NCBI RefSeq assembly: GCF_003350505.1
Contig: NZ_QQAY01000001.1
Coordinates: 310,001-374,000 of the forward strand
Length of the DNA: 64,000 nt
Direction: 5' to 3'
Origin: Falsibacillus pallidus
Lineage (GTDB): Bacteria > Bacillota > Bacilli > Bacillales > DSM-25281
In this document: positions 33,944 through 42,537 of the stretch, in pieces
Layout: each line of letters begins with the position of its first letter
Position numbering within the stretch: the stretch's first letter is position 1
Translations under genes and position numbers: made by a program
Notes under the pieces: model-generated
Seen by the model: the letters and a program-made list of their open reading frames with translations, nothing else
Databases searched by the model: none
What the model was told of the DNA's origin: nothing

Positions 33944-35713
33944 ATGAAAATAGTGCTTAGTACACTGAATGCTAAATATATTCATATGAATTTGGCTTTG
34001 AGGTGCCTAAAATCATTTGCACAGCCCGAGTTTGAGGCTGAAATTGCTGAATATACCATTAAAGATCCTTCAATGAATATCGTTTCAGATTTGTTTTCCA
34101 AGAAACCTGATGTCATTGGATTCAGCTGTTACATCTGGAATATAGAAGAAACGATCACGGTTATCAAGATGCTGAAGAAAATCATGCCTTCTGTAAAAAT
34201 TGTATTAGGCGGACCGGAAGTTTCTTATGACGTAATTTATTGGCTGGAAAGAATCCCTGAAGCTGACTTTATCGTAATCGGAGAAGGAGAAGAAACATTC
34301 AAGCAGCTTTTGGTGGAATTATCCGGATCGATGGAAATTTCAAATGTGCCGGGTATTGGCTATATGAAGGAAGGAAAGCCTGCCATCAACCCGCAGAGAA
34401 ACAAATTGGACTTGAGGGAGCTGCCATCCCCTTTCCGTTTTGAAGAAGACATCCCGCATTTGTCAAAAAGGGTCATTTATATTGAAACAAGCCGTGGCTG
34501 CCCATTCAGATGCCAATTCTGTCTATCCTCCATTGAAGTGGGTGTCAGGTATTTTGATCGGGAAAAAATTAAAGAAGATATCCGCTATTTGATGAATAAT
34601 GGTGCAAAGACCATTAAATTCGTCGATCGGACATTCAATATCAGCCGCAGCTACGCGATGGAAATGTTCCAATTTTTAATTGACGAACATCTCCCTGGAA
34701 CAGTATTTCAATTTGAAATCACTGCGGACATCATGAGGCCAGAAGTCATTGAGTTCTTAAATCAAACAGCTCCAGCTGGATTATTCCGTTTTGAAATTGG
34801 GGTGCAATCCACTAATGACTCTACAAATGAACTGGTGATGAGAAAACAAAACTTCCAGAAGTTGACCAGAACAGTCAGCATGGTGAAAGACGGAGGAAAG
34901 ATCGATCAGCATCTGGACTTGATTGCCGGATTGCCTGAAGAAGACTACCACTCATTCAGGAAGACTTTCAATGATGTATTTGCATTGAGAGCGGAAGAAC
35001 TGCAGCTTGGATTCTTGAAGATGCTGCGTGGTACCGGTCTGAGGATACGAGCGGATGAACATCAATATATTTACATGGACCATTCCCCTTATGAAATCTT
35101 GGGCAATAATGTCTTGAGCTTTGATGATATCGTCAGGATCAAACAAGTCGAGGATGTGTTGGAGAAGTACTGGAATGACCATCGTGTGGATGAGACCATT
35201 GAATATTTGGTGACGAATGTATTTGAAAGTCCATTCGATTTCTTCCAAGCGTTTGGTTCATATTGGGACAGCCAGGGCTGGTCAAGAATTGGACATCAGC
35301 TTGAGGACCTTTTCAAACGCTTAAGCCTCTTCCTTCAAGAAGTATATCCATCTTCCCTTGATGTAGTTGAAGGTCTTATGATGTTTGACTACATTCAAAA
35401 CCAAAAATACAAGCCAAGAAAACCTTGGTGGACACATAAACTAAGTAAGAGTGAGAAGTCAGAGATCTATCAATCCATCTTGTCAGACCCGGAAATTTTC
35501 GGAGAAGAATTCATGCAGCTGCACTTGAATGAAAAAGACTTGTATAAACACACCATGCTTGAACTTGTCCCATTCAACGCAGGAAAATATTTCAATACAA
35601 ATGAAGTGGAAAAAGAGAGCACGATCATGCTTGTCTACTTCCAGCCTGCAAGTGGAAAACCTACCGTCTATTTTGCTCCATTAAAGGAAATTAAGACTAC
35701 ATCTGCTGTATAA
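33944..35713 (+). CDS. Radical SAM protein with N-terminal B12-binding-like domain and DUF4080-like C-terminus
   Basis: 589 residues. The N-terminal Rossmann-like cobalamin-binding-type domain (1-150) lacks the DxHxxG histidine loop. The radical SAM core has Cys186, Cys190 and Cys193 (CPFRCQFC). The C-terminal region (about 380-560) resembles DUF4080. The architecture suggests a methyltransferase-like or RNA/cofactor-modifying enzyme, but I know of no assigned substrate. Monocistronic. The ATG follows AAGAGG. Confidence 0.85.
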   Translation: MKIVLSTLNAKYIHMNLALRCLKSFAQPEFEAEIAEYTIKDPSMNIVSDLFSKKPDVIGFSCYIWNIEETITVIKMLKKIMPSVKIVLGGPEVSYDVIYWLERIPEADFIVIGEGEETFKQLLVELSGSMEISNVPGIGYMKEGKPAINPQRNKLDLRELPSPFRFEEDIPHLSKRVIYIETSRGCPFRCQFCLSSIEVGVRYFDREKIKEDIRYLMNNGAKTIKFVDRTFNISRSYAMEMFQFLIDEHLPGTVFQFEITADIMRPEVIEFLNQTAPAGLFRFEIGVQSTNDSTNELVMRKQNFQKLTRTVSMVKDGGKIDQHLDLIAGLPEEDYHSFRKTFNDVFALRAEELQLGFLKMLRGTGLRIRADEHQYIYMDHSPYEILGNNVLSFDDIVRIKQVEDVLEKYWNDHRVDETIEYLVTNVFESPFDFFQAFGSYWDSQGWSRIGHQLEDLFKRLSLFLQEVYPSSLDVVEGLMMFDYIQNQKYKPRKPWWTHKLSKSEKSEIYQSILSDPEIFGEEFMQLHLNEKDLYKHTMLELVPFNAGKYFNTNEVEKESTIMLVYFQPASGKPTVYFAPLKEIKTTSAV

Positions 35714-35722
35714 AAACACAAT

Positions 35723-35751
35723 GGGACGCGCTGTTCAATCCAGCGCGTCCC
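35723..35751 (+). terminator. Terminator-like hairpin after the radical SAM gene
   Basis: GGGACGCGCTG and CAGCGCGTCCC form an 11-bp perfect stem followed by a weak T-tract (TTCTGTTT). It also lies just past the convergent small gene. Confidence 0.7.
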
Positions 35752-35757
35752 TTCTGT

Positions 35758-35892
35758 TTAGCATTTCTTCTTTTTATCGGATTTTACTTTTGTTTTTTGA
35801 AGGATTTCATACTGTTTTGCAGCGTTAATATCCCCAAATTCCATCCCAAACTCTTCACGAAATGATTGTTTGCTGCAGGATTCTTTTTTCAT
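35758..35892 (-). CDS. Small basic hypothetical protein, 44 aa
   Basis: 44 residues: MKKESCSKQSFREEFGMEFG then DINAAKQYEILQ and a Lys-rich end. The EFGMEFG stretch is reminiscent of gamma-type SASP repeats, but the match is too short to be sure. The ATG shares a base with the stop of the upstream SASP-like gene (TAATG), so the two are coupled. GGCAGGG precedes the start. Confidence 0.6.
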   Translation of the reverse strand: MKKESCSKQSFREEFGMEFGDINAAKQYEILQKTKVKSDKKKKC

Positions 35893-36053
35893 TATGCCCT
35901 GCCTTTTTTCCCTTTTTGGGAATTGCGGTTGGCATGCTTTGCAGTATTTTCTTTGCCTGCAAACTCTGTAGAGAATTCAGTTTCCTTCTTGTTTTCATAC
36001 GGGGTTTGATTGTTTTTAGATGCTGCATTGAATTGAGCTTTTCTTTTCGCCAT
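35892..36053 (-). CDS. Likely gamma-type small acid-soluble spore protein, 53 aa
   Basis: 53 residues rich in Lys, Asn, Gln and Ala: MAKRKAQFNAASKNNQTPYE, then ETEFSTEFAGKENTAKHANR. The TEFA block resembles the GPR-protease site and repeat unit of gamma-type SASPs, amino-acid stores used in germination. It has a single repeat rather than two. AAGGGGAG precedes the ATG. Co-transcribed with the 44-aa gene. Confidence 0.65.
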   Translation of the reverse strand: MAKRKAQFNAASKNNQTPYENKKETEFSTEFAGKENTAKHANRNSQKGKKGRA

Positions 36054-36153
36054 GATGATCTCCCCTTTTCATATGTCTAGGGTATTATCATTCCTCACTT
36101 TCAAAAAAATCAATCCCGTATCAATTTGGATATGCTTGAATTACTTGCCTATA

Positions 36154-37503
36154 CTATCCGATGATGACCCTTTCTTTTGGGTAGCGGTATTTTACTGCTT
36201 CTTCCTTCCCGAACATGAATAAGAAGGATAAAATCCCCACTCTTCCAATGAACATAAGAATGATGATGATCCATTTTCCAACTACTGAAAGCTCCGGGGT
36301 GATGCCGAGGGACAAGCCCGTCGTTCCAAACGCTGAACAGACCTCGAACATAATGGATAAAATCGACTGATGTTTTTCAGTATATGACATGATGATGACT
36401 GAAAAAGAACAAATAAGAAATGCAGTAAAACTGACAACATAAGATTTTATGATATCATCTTCCATTACTTCTCTTCTGAATACCTTGATGGTTTTTCTCC
36501 CTCTAGAAAAGTGATAGAGGGTCAACACATTGATGGCAAAGGTTGTCGTACGAATACCACCACCGACAGAACTCGGTGATGCACCGATGAACATAAGTAC
36601 GCACAGGAGAAGGATGGTTGGTCTGGAAAATTCATTGACATCGAGAGTAGCAAGACCGCCGTTTCTGGTTGTTACTGATTGGAAAAGTGCATAAAATAAG
36701 CTTTCGTGCCATGACTTCCCTTTGAAGAAGTGGTCCCATTCCAATATGATAATGCCTAATGTTCCAATGATGATTAGGGCGAAAAATGTGAATGTGGTCA
36801 ACTTGGTATATAGAGAAAAATGGTTCCTCTTAGGTTTTTTACGATTAAAGAAATAATCTTTTGTTTCAATTAGAACAGGAAATCCAATGGCGCCTAATAT
36901 TAACAAAAGCATATTGATAATCTGGACAAAATAATCATGTTTGTACATAAATAAGGATGATCCGGTTATGTCGAATCCGGCATTCGTCGTTGCACTGACA
37001 GAAGCAAAAAGGCCGTGCAGAAGAGCCTCTTCCCACGTGGGATAATACTTTAAAAAGTAAAGCCCTAAAATGGCGGCTCCAGCCAATTCAATCAGTAGAA
37101 TCAAACTGAGTATTTCCCTTAATAACCTTACTAGACCAGAAAGACTCGTCTGATTTTGATCCGTCATAATCAGCTGACGTTCTTTCAATCCAATTTTCTT
37201 GCGAAGGATAAGCCAAATAAATGTTCCAAGTGTCATAATCCCGATCCCTCCGAATTGGAGGACAAACATAAGAATAAAAATCCCAAGCGTATTAAATGTT
37301 TCTGAAATATCGACTGTAGAAAGCCCTGTGACGCTCACTGCACTTGCCGCAACAAATATCGCGTCGAGAAAACTCCAATGTGCTTTTGGATGTCGTGCAA
37401 TTGGGAGACTGAGCAGGATGGTAGAAACGGTCACTGCAAGGAGATAAAATACTACGATTGCTTGTGCAGGGGATAATCCTCTGATTTTTAACTTTAATGA
37501 CAT
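36154..37503 (-). CDS. ktrD: Ktr potassium-uptake channel subunit KtrD/KtrB-like
   Basis: 449 residues, about ten helices in four M1-P-M2 repeats with the one-glycine filter loops SATTNAGFD, VTTRNGGL, PSSVGGG and AFGTTGLS. That is typical of the Trk/Ktr/HKT superfamily. It needs a cytosolic KtrA/KtrC gating ring, which is not encoded nearby. Assignment to KtrD (YkrM) is from synteny between ykrP and sspD. Confidence 0.92.
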   Translation of the reverse strand: MSLKLKIRGLSPAQAIVVFYLLAVTVSTILLSLPIARHPKAHWSFLDAIFVAASAVSVTGLSTVDISETFNTLGIFILMFVLQFGGIGIMTLGTFIWLILRKKIGLKERQLIMTDQNQTSLSGLVRLLREILSLILLIELAGAAILGLYFLKYYPTWEEALLHGLFASVSATTNAGFDITGSSLFMYKHDYFVQIINMLLLILGAIGFPVLIETKDYFFNRKKPKRNHFSLYTKLTTFTFFALIIIGTLGIIILEWDHFFKGKSWHESLFYALFQSVTTRNGGLATLDVNEFSRPTILLLCVLMFIGASPSSVGGGIRTTTFAINVLTLYHFSRGRKTIKVFRREVMEDDIIKSYVVSFTAFLICSFSVIIMSYTEKHQSILSIMFEVCSAFGTTGLSLGITPELSVVGKWIIIILMFIGRVGILSFLFMFGKEEAVKYRYPKERVIIG

Positions 37504-37609
37504 TGCAGCAAAATCCCTTTCCTTAGTATCAATTTCTATCTTATAGAAAATAAATGCGAAATAAAAGGGTTAACAGGGAGTTTTATATGAAATATGATAC
37601 CATTTACCA

Positions 37610-37639
37610 TTCATTAAAAATCATGCGCGCAGCATAATA
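37610..37639 (+). promoter_or_regulatory. Candidate SigG promoter of sspD
   Basis: TTCATT (37610-37615), 17 bases, CATAATA (37633-37639). The -10 is a perfect forespore SigG element; the -35 is weak. Confidence 0.55.
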
Positions 37640-37681
37640 AGAAAACCAGAAATGGAATACCTTTTGAAAGGGGGAATTTTC

Positions 37682-37870
37682 ATGGCAAACAGAAATAAAT
37701 TGATTGTCCCTGGTGTTGAACAATATTTGGATCAAATCAAATATGAAATCGCACAAGAATTCGGCGTCACTTTAAGCTCTGATACTGCTGCACGTGCAAA
37801 CGGTTCTGTCGGCGGTGAAATCACAAAGCGCTTGGTTAAACAAGCACAATCTCAGCTAAAAGGCCAATAA
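37682..37870 (+). CDS. sspD: Alpha/beta-type small acid-soluble spore protein
   Basis: 62-residue DNA-coating spore protein. GPR cleavage region YEIAQEFGV and the conserved C-terminal [19 protein letters not shown] at 37682 has AAAGGGGG 7 bases upstream; the frame opens 10 codons earlier without a ribosome site. Named sspD by position next to rsgI. Saturates spore DNA and gives UV and heat resistance. Confidence 0.95.
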   Translation: MANRNKLIVPGVEQYLDQIKYEIAQEFGVTLSSDTAARANGSVGGEITKRLVKQAQSQLKGQ

Positions 37871-37950
37871 CAGGTTGAACACTGCCATAAATGGCACTGG
37901 ATAGATGCTGCATTCAAGGATGCGCACTGTGCTTCAATCGGTTTTATAAT

Positions 37951-37991
37951 AAAAAATGAGAGCCGAAGAATTTTCTTCGGCTCTCATTCTA
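37951..37991 (-). terminator. Terminator of sigI-rsgI (possibly also sspD)
   Basis: AATGAGAGCCGAAGAA and TTCTTCGGCTCTCATT: a 16-bp perfect stem with a U-run on the minus strand. Confidence 0.95.
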
Positions 37992-38006
37992 AATATGCAT
38001 TATATT

Positions 38007-39158
38007 TCAATCTCTATGATTTTCTCTAGAGTTCCCTTTGCCTTGCCCGTGTTCATCATGACCTTCTGGATTCCAGTTATGCCCCTTCTTGCCCCAGCTG
38101 TTTCCGTGCCCTTCATCCTTGTTTGAATGACGGTTCCCATCGTTCTTTTCATGGTGGTTCCACTCATGTCCCTTGCCGAAGTCTCCATCATTTTTTGGCG
38201 GATACACATTTTTATTTTTCTCTGAACCATTCCCCGGATTGAAAGGATGATTACTAGTTGTAGATCCATTCTTTTTTTGCTGACCGGGATTATTTTGATT
38301 CTTGTTGTTCCGAGGAATGACGGCTTCTTTTCCATTGCCTTTTGATGAAGGTGCTTCCCCTTTATTTGCTGCTCCCTTATTTTGTTCAGAAGGACTTTTT
38401 TGCTGTTTTGGCTCAGCCTCTTTCTTTTTCGGTGGTACTTTTGTCTTTATTTTTTCAGGATTTTCTTTCTCTGTTAGAGCTTTTTCATTTTGCTCTTTTA
38501 AATATTTTCCTGTTGTTAGACCTTTTGCGGCTGCATCTTTTCTTTCTTGTGGCGTCCCTTTAATGGCAACCAAGTGGGCATCCAATGCTTTTGTTTCACT
38601 TTCGAGGGTTGTTATGGCATCGTTTAAGGACTTCGTAAAGCCATTAGTAGCTTTTTCACCAGGAACTGTCGCAATCACAATATTATGTTGCGGTTTTAAA
38701 TATCCCTCTTTTTTGCTCTCTTCCATGATTTGAATAGCAGCTGCCTTGATGGATTGGTGCTTCTTCAAATCAATATTTTTCAAGATGCGTTTGCCATCGT
38801 TATTGTAGGCATGTGCTTCAATGACTTTCATACCTTTATTAATATTTAATTCAATGCTTGGATTTATATCAATTGATACGTACGCGTATACTTCTTCTTC
38901 ATAAAAAAATGGCTGCAGCAGCAGGAATGCCAACATGATAACTGCAGCTGAAGCAGCAGCCATTCCGGATTTTGTCATCCATTTTGAGAATGCTGCATTG
39001 ATCTTTTTCCTCTTAGACCCCTCATAAGAAAAAAAAGAAACTTCTTCTCCTATCTCATACGTACGCCTTTCTTTCTGCCCCTTCAGAAATTGGCCGTCCG
39101 CAGTGAGCATGATAAGGTAATCTTCTTTAATATCCATGATGATTCCCTTTTTATTCAT
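38007..39158 (-). CDS. rsgI: Anti-sigma factor RsgI
   Basis: 383-residue membrane anti-sigma factor holding SigI. The N-terminal RsgI domain (1-55) binds the sigma factor and is followed by one TM helix (about 68-85). The extracellular juxtamembrane domain starts at AYVSIDINPSIELNINKGM, and a long disordered Lys/Pro/Asn/Gly tail becomes His-rich near the end. It overlaps sigI by 4 bp (ATGA). Confidence 0.95.
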   Translation of the reverse strand: MNKKGIIMDIKEDYLIMLTADGQFLKGQKERRTYEIGEEVSFFSYEGSKRKKINAAFSKWMTKSGMAAASAAVIMLAFLLLQPFFYEEEVYAYVSIDINPSIELNINKGMKVIEAHAYNNDGKRILKNIDLKKHQSIKAAAIQIMEESKKEGYLKPQHNIVIATVPGEKATNGFTKSLNDAITTLESETKALDAHLVAIKGTPQERKDAAAKGLTTGKYLKEQNEKALTEKENPEKIKTKVPPKKKEAEPKQQKSPSEQNKGAANKGEAPSSKGNGKEAVIPRNNKNQNNPGQQKKNGSTTSNHPFNPGNGSEKNKNVYPPKNDGDFGKGHEWNHHEKNDGNRHSNKDEGHGNSWGKKGHNWNPEGHDEHGQGKGNSRENHRD

Positions 39159-39901
39159 AAGCCTAACCGCCCTTTTAAATAATCCTTTAAAAATATAAAA
39201 TCCCCTGATAATATCAATACGACTGAAATGATATACTTCCGGTTTCTCTCTATTGTTTTCCGGCTGACATTTACATGCTCTTCTATTTTCTTTATAGGCA
39301 GCCTCTTTTTTTCAAAGAGGTAATTTTTAAATTCATCTGTCCCTGCAACGATCTGTGCAACCCCAATTGCATTGATGCGGGCATCTTCATGCTTTGGAGA
39401 CTCATTCATCAATTCGTCCAGTGACAAGTCAAACTCCAATAGAGTCTGCTGGTAGCGAATTATCTCTTCTTTACGGAGCTCTTGCTCTTTTTTCTTTTTA
39501 TATTCCTCAAACGATAGTGTTTCTTCAAGTGTCCCATTCGATTGGTCTTCTTCTTTTTCAAACGGGCTTACAGCCAAACTGATATCATTGTACTTCCCAT
39601 TTTTACGGATATAATCGATTACTTTTCTCTTAATGATGACTTCTGAAAAGCTTAAAAGAGAGTTTCCTTTGTCTTGATTGAATTTCAGTATCGAATCATG
39701 GAACGCCATGAGTCCAATGCTGAATTCATCATCGCTTTCTGTGATGTATTTTTTGCATACAGAGGAAACCGTTTTTTTGACAAATGGCTTGTAGGACTGC
39801 AGAACTTCTGTAACTGCATCATCATTGCCATTTTGTATTTCCACGGCTAATTCTTCCAACGATTTTTTCTTTTTGCGAGCCATGAACAATAAACCCAGCA
39901 T
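39155..39901 (-). CDS. sigI: RNA polymerase sigma factor SigI
   Basis: 248 residues. Contains KTVSSVCKKYITESDDEFSIGLMAFHDSI (region 2) and the SigI-specific C-terminus (RLPIKKIEEHVNVSRKTIERNRKYI) that recognises the -35 element. SigI controls heat and cell-wall-stress genes in B. subtilis. GAGGTGA precedes the ATG. An extended -10 (TGGTATAAT, 39925-39933 on the minus strand) and an ACGAT/ATCGT dyad lie upstream. Confidence 0.96.
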   Translation of the reverse strand: MLGLLFMARKKKKSLEELAVEIQNGNDDAVTEVLQSYKPFVKKTVSSVCKKYITESDDEFSIGLMAFHDSILKFNQDKGNSLLSFSEVIIKRKVIDYIRKNGKYNDISLAVSPFEKEEDQSNGTLEETLSFEEYKKKKEQELRKEEIIRYQQTLLEFDLSLDELMNESPKHEDARINAIGVAQIVAGTDEFKNYLFEKKRLPIKKIEEHVNVSRKTIERNRKYIISVVLILSGDFIFLKDYLKGRLGL

Positions 39902-39924
39902 TTTCTCACCTCATCCTAGGCCAT

Positions 39925-39951
39925 ATTATACCACGATTTAAATTTCATCGT
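39925..39951 (-). promoter_or_regulatory. sigI promoter with extended -10 and dyad
   Basis: TATAAT (39925-39930, minus) preceded by TGG forms an extended -10. ACGAT and ATCGT (39933-39937, 39947-39951) form a dyad just upstream. No clear -35. Confidence 0.55.
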
Positions 39952-39963
39952 TTTTTAGGATGG

Positions 39964-39989
39964 AAAGAGGCAGCATTGACTGCCTCTTT
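39964..39989 (-). terminator. Terminator hairpin after the DUF5667-like gene
   Basis: AAAGAGGCAG/CTGCCTCTTT stem. The U-tract is short in either direction, so termination may be partial. Confidence 0.6.
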
Positions 39990-40057
39990 TGATCGTTTAT
40001 CGTTCATGATGAATCTGATCATCATAGTCTCATCCTTGATCAAAGTATTTATGGTTA

Positions 40058-41512
40058 TTAATGATGTCCGCCGTGCTCTTCGTGTCCGTTATTTCCATGA
40101 TTATGATTTCCGCCTTGGTGCCCTTTGTTTTCACCATCATGATTCTTAGTGAAATCTACATGGCGGTCTTGTTCATCTTCATATCTTTGCACATTTTCAT
40201 GGGATTTTTCTGCGTTTGCTTTTTTCATCATTTCTCTTGCTTTTTCTTGCATTTCTTTCTTTTCTTGTTGTTCTTTTGCTTTTGCTGCTTTCCATTGTGC
40301 TTGCAGCTCATCTTTTTTCTCTTTCCAGGCTTTTGGCTGATGCTTTTGGATTGGAGCGGCTTTAGCAGCGTCGTCGTCTTTATTGTCTGATTCTTTTGTT
40401 TGTGTATCTGCATCCTGCGTATCTTGTTTGGAATCTGCTTCAGGAGCTTCTGTCTTCACAGCATCTTCCGTGCTTTGATCCCTTGACTCTTCAGTTGTTG
40501 GGGTTTCTGTAGGTATTGTTGGAGCAGTATCATCTGATTTTGCTTCTTCCTTTTCTTTCTTTTCGTGTTTCTTTTTATCTTTCTTTTCTTCCATCTTTGC
40601 AAGATGCTTTTCAATAGCATCTAATTTTTTTGCTAGTTTGGCATAGCTTTTTTCGATATTCTTTTCCAAAGCTGCTTTTGCTTTTGGATTTTTGACATGC
40701 TCCAAAGCTGCTTTTAGTGCCACGATGTTTTGTGTCATCATTTCTTGCAATTGGTCGATGACTTCTTGATCGCTCAATTGATCTTCATCTTTTTGCTCGT
40801 CCTGAACGGCTCCATCATCAGTAGTTGCCTCTTCGTCATCTTTTACTTCAGATGCTTGATCTTGATCGATGACTTCACCATTTTGGTCATTCACTTCTGT
40901 GGTTTCGTCTACAGCAGCATCATCTGATTTGTCTTCTGAAGCATTGCTGTCATCTTTGACCTCTCCGCTTTGCTCTTCAGAGGATTGCTCATCTGCAGTG
41001 ACCGTGTCGTCCTTGTTTTCATCACTTTGTTCAACCGTTGATTCATCAGAGGATTTTTCCTGGTCATTATCCACTTTTTCCTGTGCTTCTTTCATGGAAC
41101 TTAAAGCATCTTTAATGGTTTTGATTGCCAAGTCTTCTTTTCCTTCTGCAAAAAGAGCCTCAGCTTCTGCCAATCTTTCAGAAGCATATTGGGAAAGCAG
41201 TTTTGCTTCCTTTTCATCATTCATGGTAAATGCAAGTTTGATGTTTTCTAAAGCCAGTTTTGCAAAATAAAAGAAGTCTCCAGGCAATAGGGATGGCGCT
41301 TCTGTTTTGCTTTCGTCTACTTGTTTGATGGCGTCTTCAATTGCTTTTGAAGCATCTGTTCCGCTCATATTATCCGGCATGGAAACGCTGTCAGCCGGAA
41401 TCGGATCTGTCGCTTTTGTTTCGGATGCGTGTGCAAATGTGTTAGTTAAAAAGAATGTACCTGCTACTAATAGTGCTAATGATGTTTTTGCTGCTTTTGA
41501 TTTTTTTGTCAT
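40058..41512 (-). CDS. Secreted acidic DUF5667-like protein with His-rich tail
   Basis: 484 residues. Signal peptide ending AHASETK. DUF5667-like helical domain at about 75-150 (LLPGDFFYFAKLALENIKLAF...). Long Asp/Glu/Ser/Gln low-complexity region, a second helical Lys/Glu segment (about 240-305), another acidic linker, a Lys/Glu/Ala helix, and a C-terminal His/Gly/Asn tail. Probably an exported wall-associated protein; function unknown. ATG at 41512 has GAGGTG 6 bases upstream. It sits beside sigI-rsgI, whose RsgI also ends in a His-rich tail. A possible SigI-type promoter lies upstream. Confidence 0.8.
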   Translation of the reverse strand: MTKKSKAAKTSLALLVAGTFFLTNTFAHASETKATDPIPADSVSMPDNMSGTDASKAIEDAIKQVDESKTEAPSLLPGDFFYFAKLALENIKLAFTMNDEKEAKLLSQYASERLAEAEALFAEGKEDLAIKTIKDALSSMKEAQEKVDNDQEKSSDESTVEQSDENKDDTVTADEQSSEEQSGEVKDDSNASEDKSDDAAVDETTEVNDQNGEVIDQDQASEVKDDEEATTDDGAVQDEQKDEDQLSDQEVIDQLQEMMTQNIVALKAALEHVKNPKAKAALEKNIEKSYAKLAKKLDAIEKHLAKMEEKKDKKKHEKKEKEEAKSDDTAPTIPTETPTTEESRDQSTEDAVKTEAPEADSKQDTQDADTQTKESDNKDDDAAKAAPIQKHQPKAWKEKKDELQAQWKAAKAKEQQEKKEMQEKAREMMKKANAEKSHENVQRYEDEQDRHVDFTKNHDGENKGHQGGNHNHGNNGHEEHGGHH

Positions 41513-41562
41513 TTTTTTCACCTCTGCGAATTTTTATCCAGCGATCGCTTTCATTAAATTAG

Positions 41563-41595
41563 AATACGCAGCACCAATCAATTTTTAGGGGGGTT
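41563..41595 (-). promoter_or_regulatory. Possible SigI-type promoter of the DUF5667-like gene
   Basis: On the minus strand, AACCCCCC (41588-41595), 19 bases, CGTATT (41563-41568). SigI promoters have a C-rich -35 and a CGAA/CGWA -10, so the elements fit, but the spacing is on the long side. Confidence 0.4.
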
Positions 41596-41654
41596 CTATC
41601 GAAAAGTATCGTATTTTCAATATTTTTAGTTATATTATCCTAAGTAAAACATGA

Positions 41655-41683
41655 CAAAAGACCGCCCCTAAGGCGGTCTTTTG
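41655..41683 (-). terminator. Terminator of the terC gene
   Basis: CAAAAGACCGCC/GGCGGTCTTTTG stem, symmetrical, with TTTT on the minus strand. Confidence 0.9.
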
Positions 41684-41689
41684 TTTAGG

Positions 41690-42448
41690 TTAAGCTGTCA
41701 TTTTTGAGCTTTGCCGCTTGGAAATGAAGAAGCCTCCAATGGCCAAAGTTAATAGGATAATCCAAAATGTCAGTTTCCATCCTGTGCTTTCTGGGAAGTG
41801 ATGGTGTAGCAGGCTTACGTTTGGATGAGAAACGGCAAGTACTGCAAGCTTCACACCTACCCACCCCACGATTAGGAATGCGGTGGTTTCTAGTGCAGGG
41901 TATTTTTCAAGGAGGCGTACAAACCAATTGGCTGCAAAACGGATGATGACCAATCCGATTATTCCTCCCAGAAACATAATGGTAAATTGCCCGCCATCAA
42001 TTCCTCCGATTTCTCCCCACCCCGCGGGTCTAACAGTCACAGCAAGCGCCACGGCTGCAAGCATGGAATCAATAGCAAAAGCGATATCAGCAATTTCGAC
42101 TTTTAATACTGTCATCCAAAAGGAGCTCTTTCTCTTCGGTTTATCCGAAAGAGTATCCTGCTCCTTTGACTTTCCTAGAATATGATGCAGGCATATGTAC
42201 AATAGATATGCCGCACCAAGCGCCTGCACCTGCCAGATATCAGCCAGGAATGAAATCAGGAACAGCGCTGCAAACCTGAATACAAATGCCCCAAGCAGTC
42301 CATAAAACAATGCTTTCTTTTGCTCGTCTTTCGGAAGGTGCTTCACCATGACTGCCATAACGACAGCATTGTCTGCGGCGAGGATGCCCTCAAGTCCGAT
42401 CAGGACGAGAAGAACCCACCCGTATTCCATTACCATTGATAACTCCAT
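41690..42448 (-). CDS. ykoY: TerC-family membrane protein (YkoY-like), manganese exporter type
   Basis: 252 residues, about seven helices. LIGLEGILAADNAVVMAVMVKHLP and EIADIAFAIDSMLAAVA carry the paired acidic metal-binding residues of TerC proteins. In B. subtilis YkoY is a TerC protein preceded by a yybP-ykoY manganese riboswitch, as here, and contributes to Mn export or metalation of secreted proteins. Ribosome site GGAGGG. Confidence 0.93.
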   Translation of the reverse strand: MELSMVMEYGWVLLVLIGLEGILAADNAVVMAVMVKHLPKDEQKKALFYGLLGAFVFRFAALFLISFLADIWQVQALGAAYLLYICLHHILGKSKEQDTLSDKPKRKSSFWMTVLKVEIADIAFAIDSMLAAVALAVTVRPAGWGEIGGIDGGQFTIMFLGGIIGLVIIRFAANWFVRLLEKYPALETTAFLIVGWVGVKLAVLAVSHPNVSLLHHHFPESTGWKLTFWIILLTLAIGGFFISKRQSSKMTA

Positions 42449-42502
42449 ATTGATCCCTCCAATTAAGTATTTGACGAAATTCCTTAATTGACAGGATCCA
42501 AA

Positions 42503-42537
42503 TAAAAAGAGACCTCTGCCATTAAGGCAAAGGTCTC
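42503..42537 (-). terminator. Riboswitch terminator upstream of terC
   Basis: AGACCTTTGCC and GGCAGAGGTCT form a stem followed by CTTTTT on the minus strand. It competes with the riboswitch aptamer 3' strand. Confidence 0.9.

Noticed and set aside
40061-41270. Several plus-strand ORFs opposite the acidic DUF5667-like gene
   Set aside because: They are low-complexity Phe/Ser/Cys-rich shadows of the Glu/Asp/Lys codons on the other strand.
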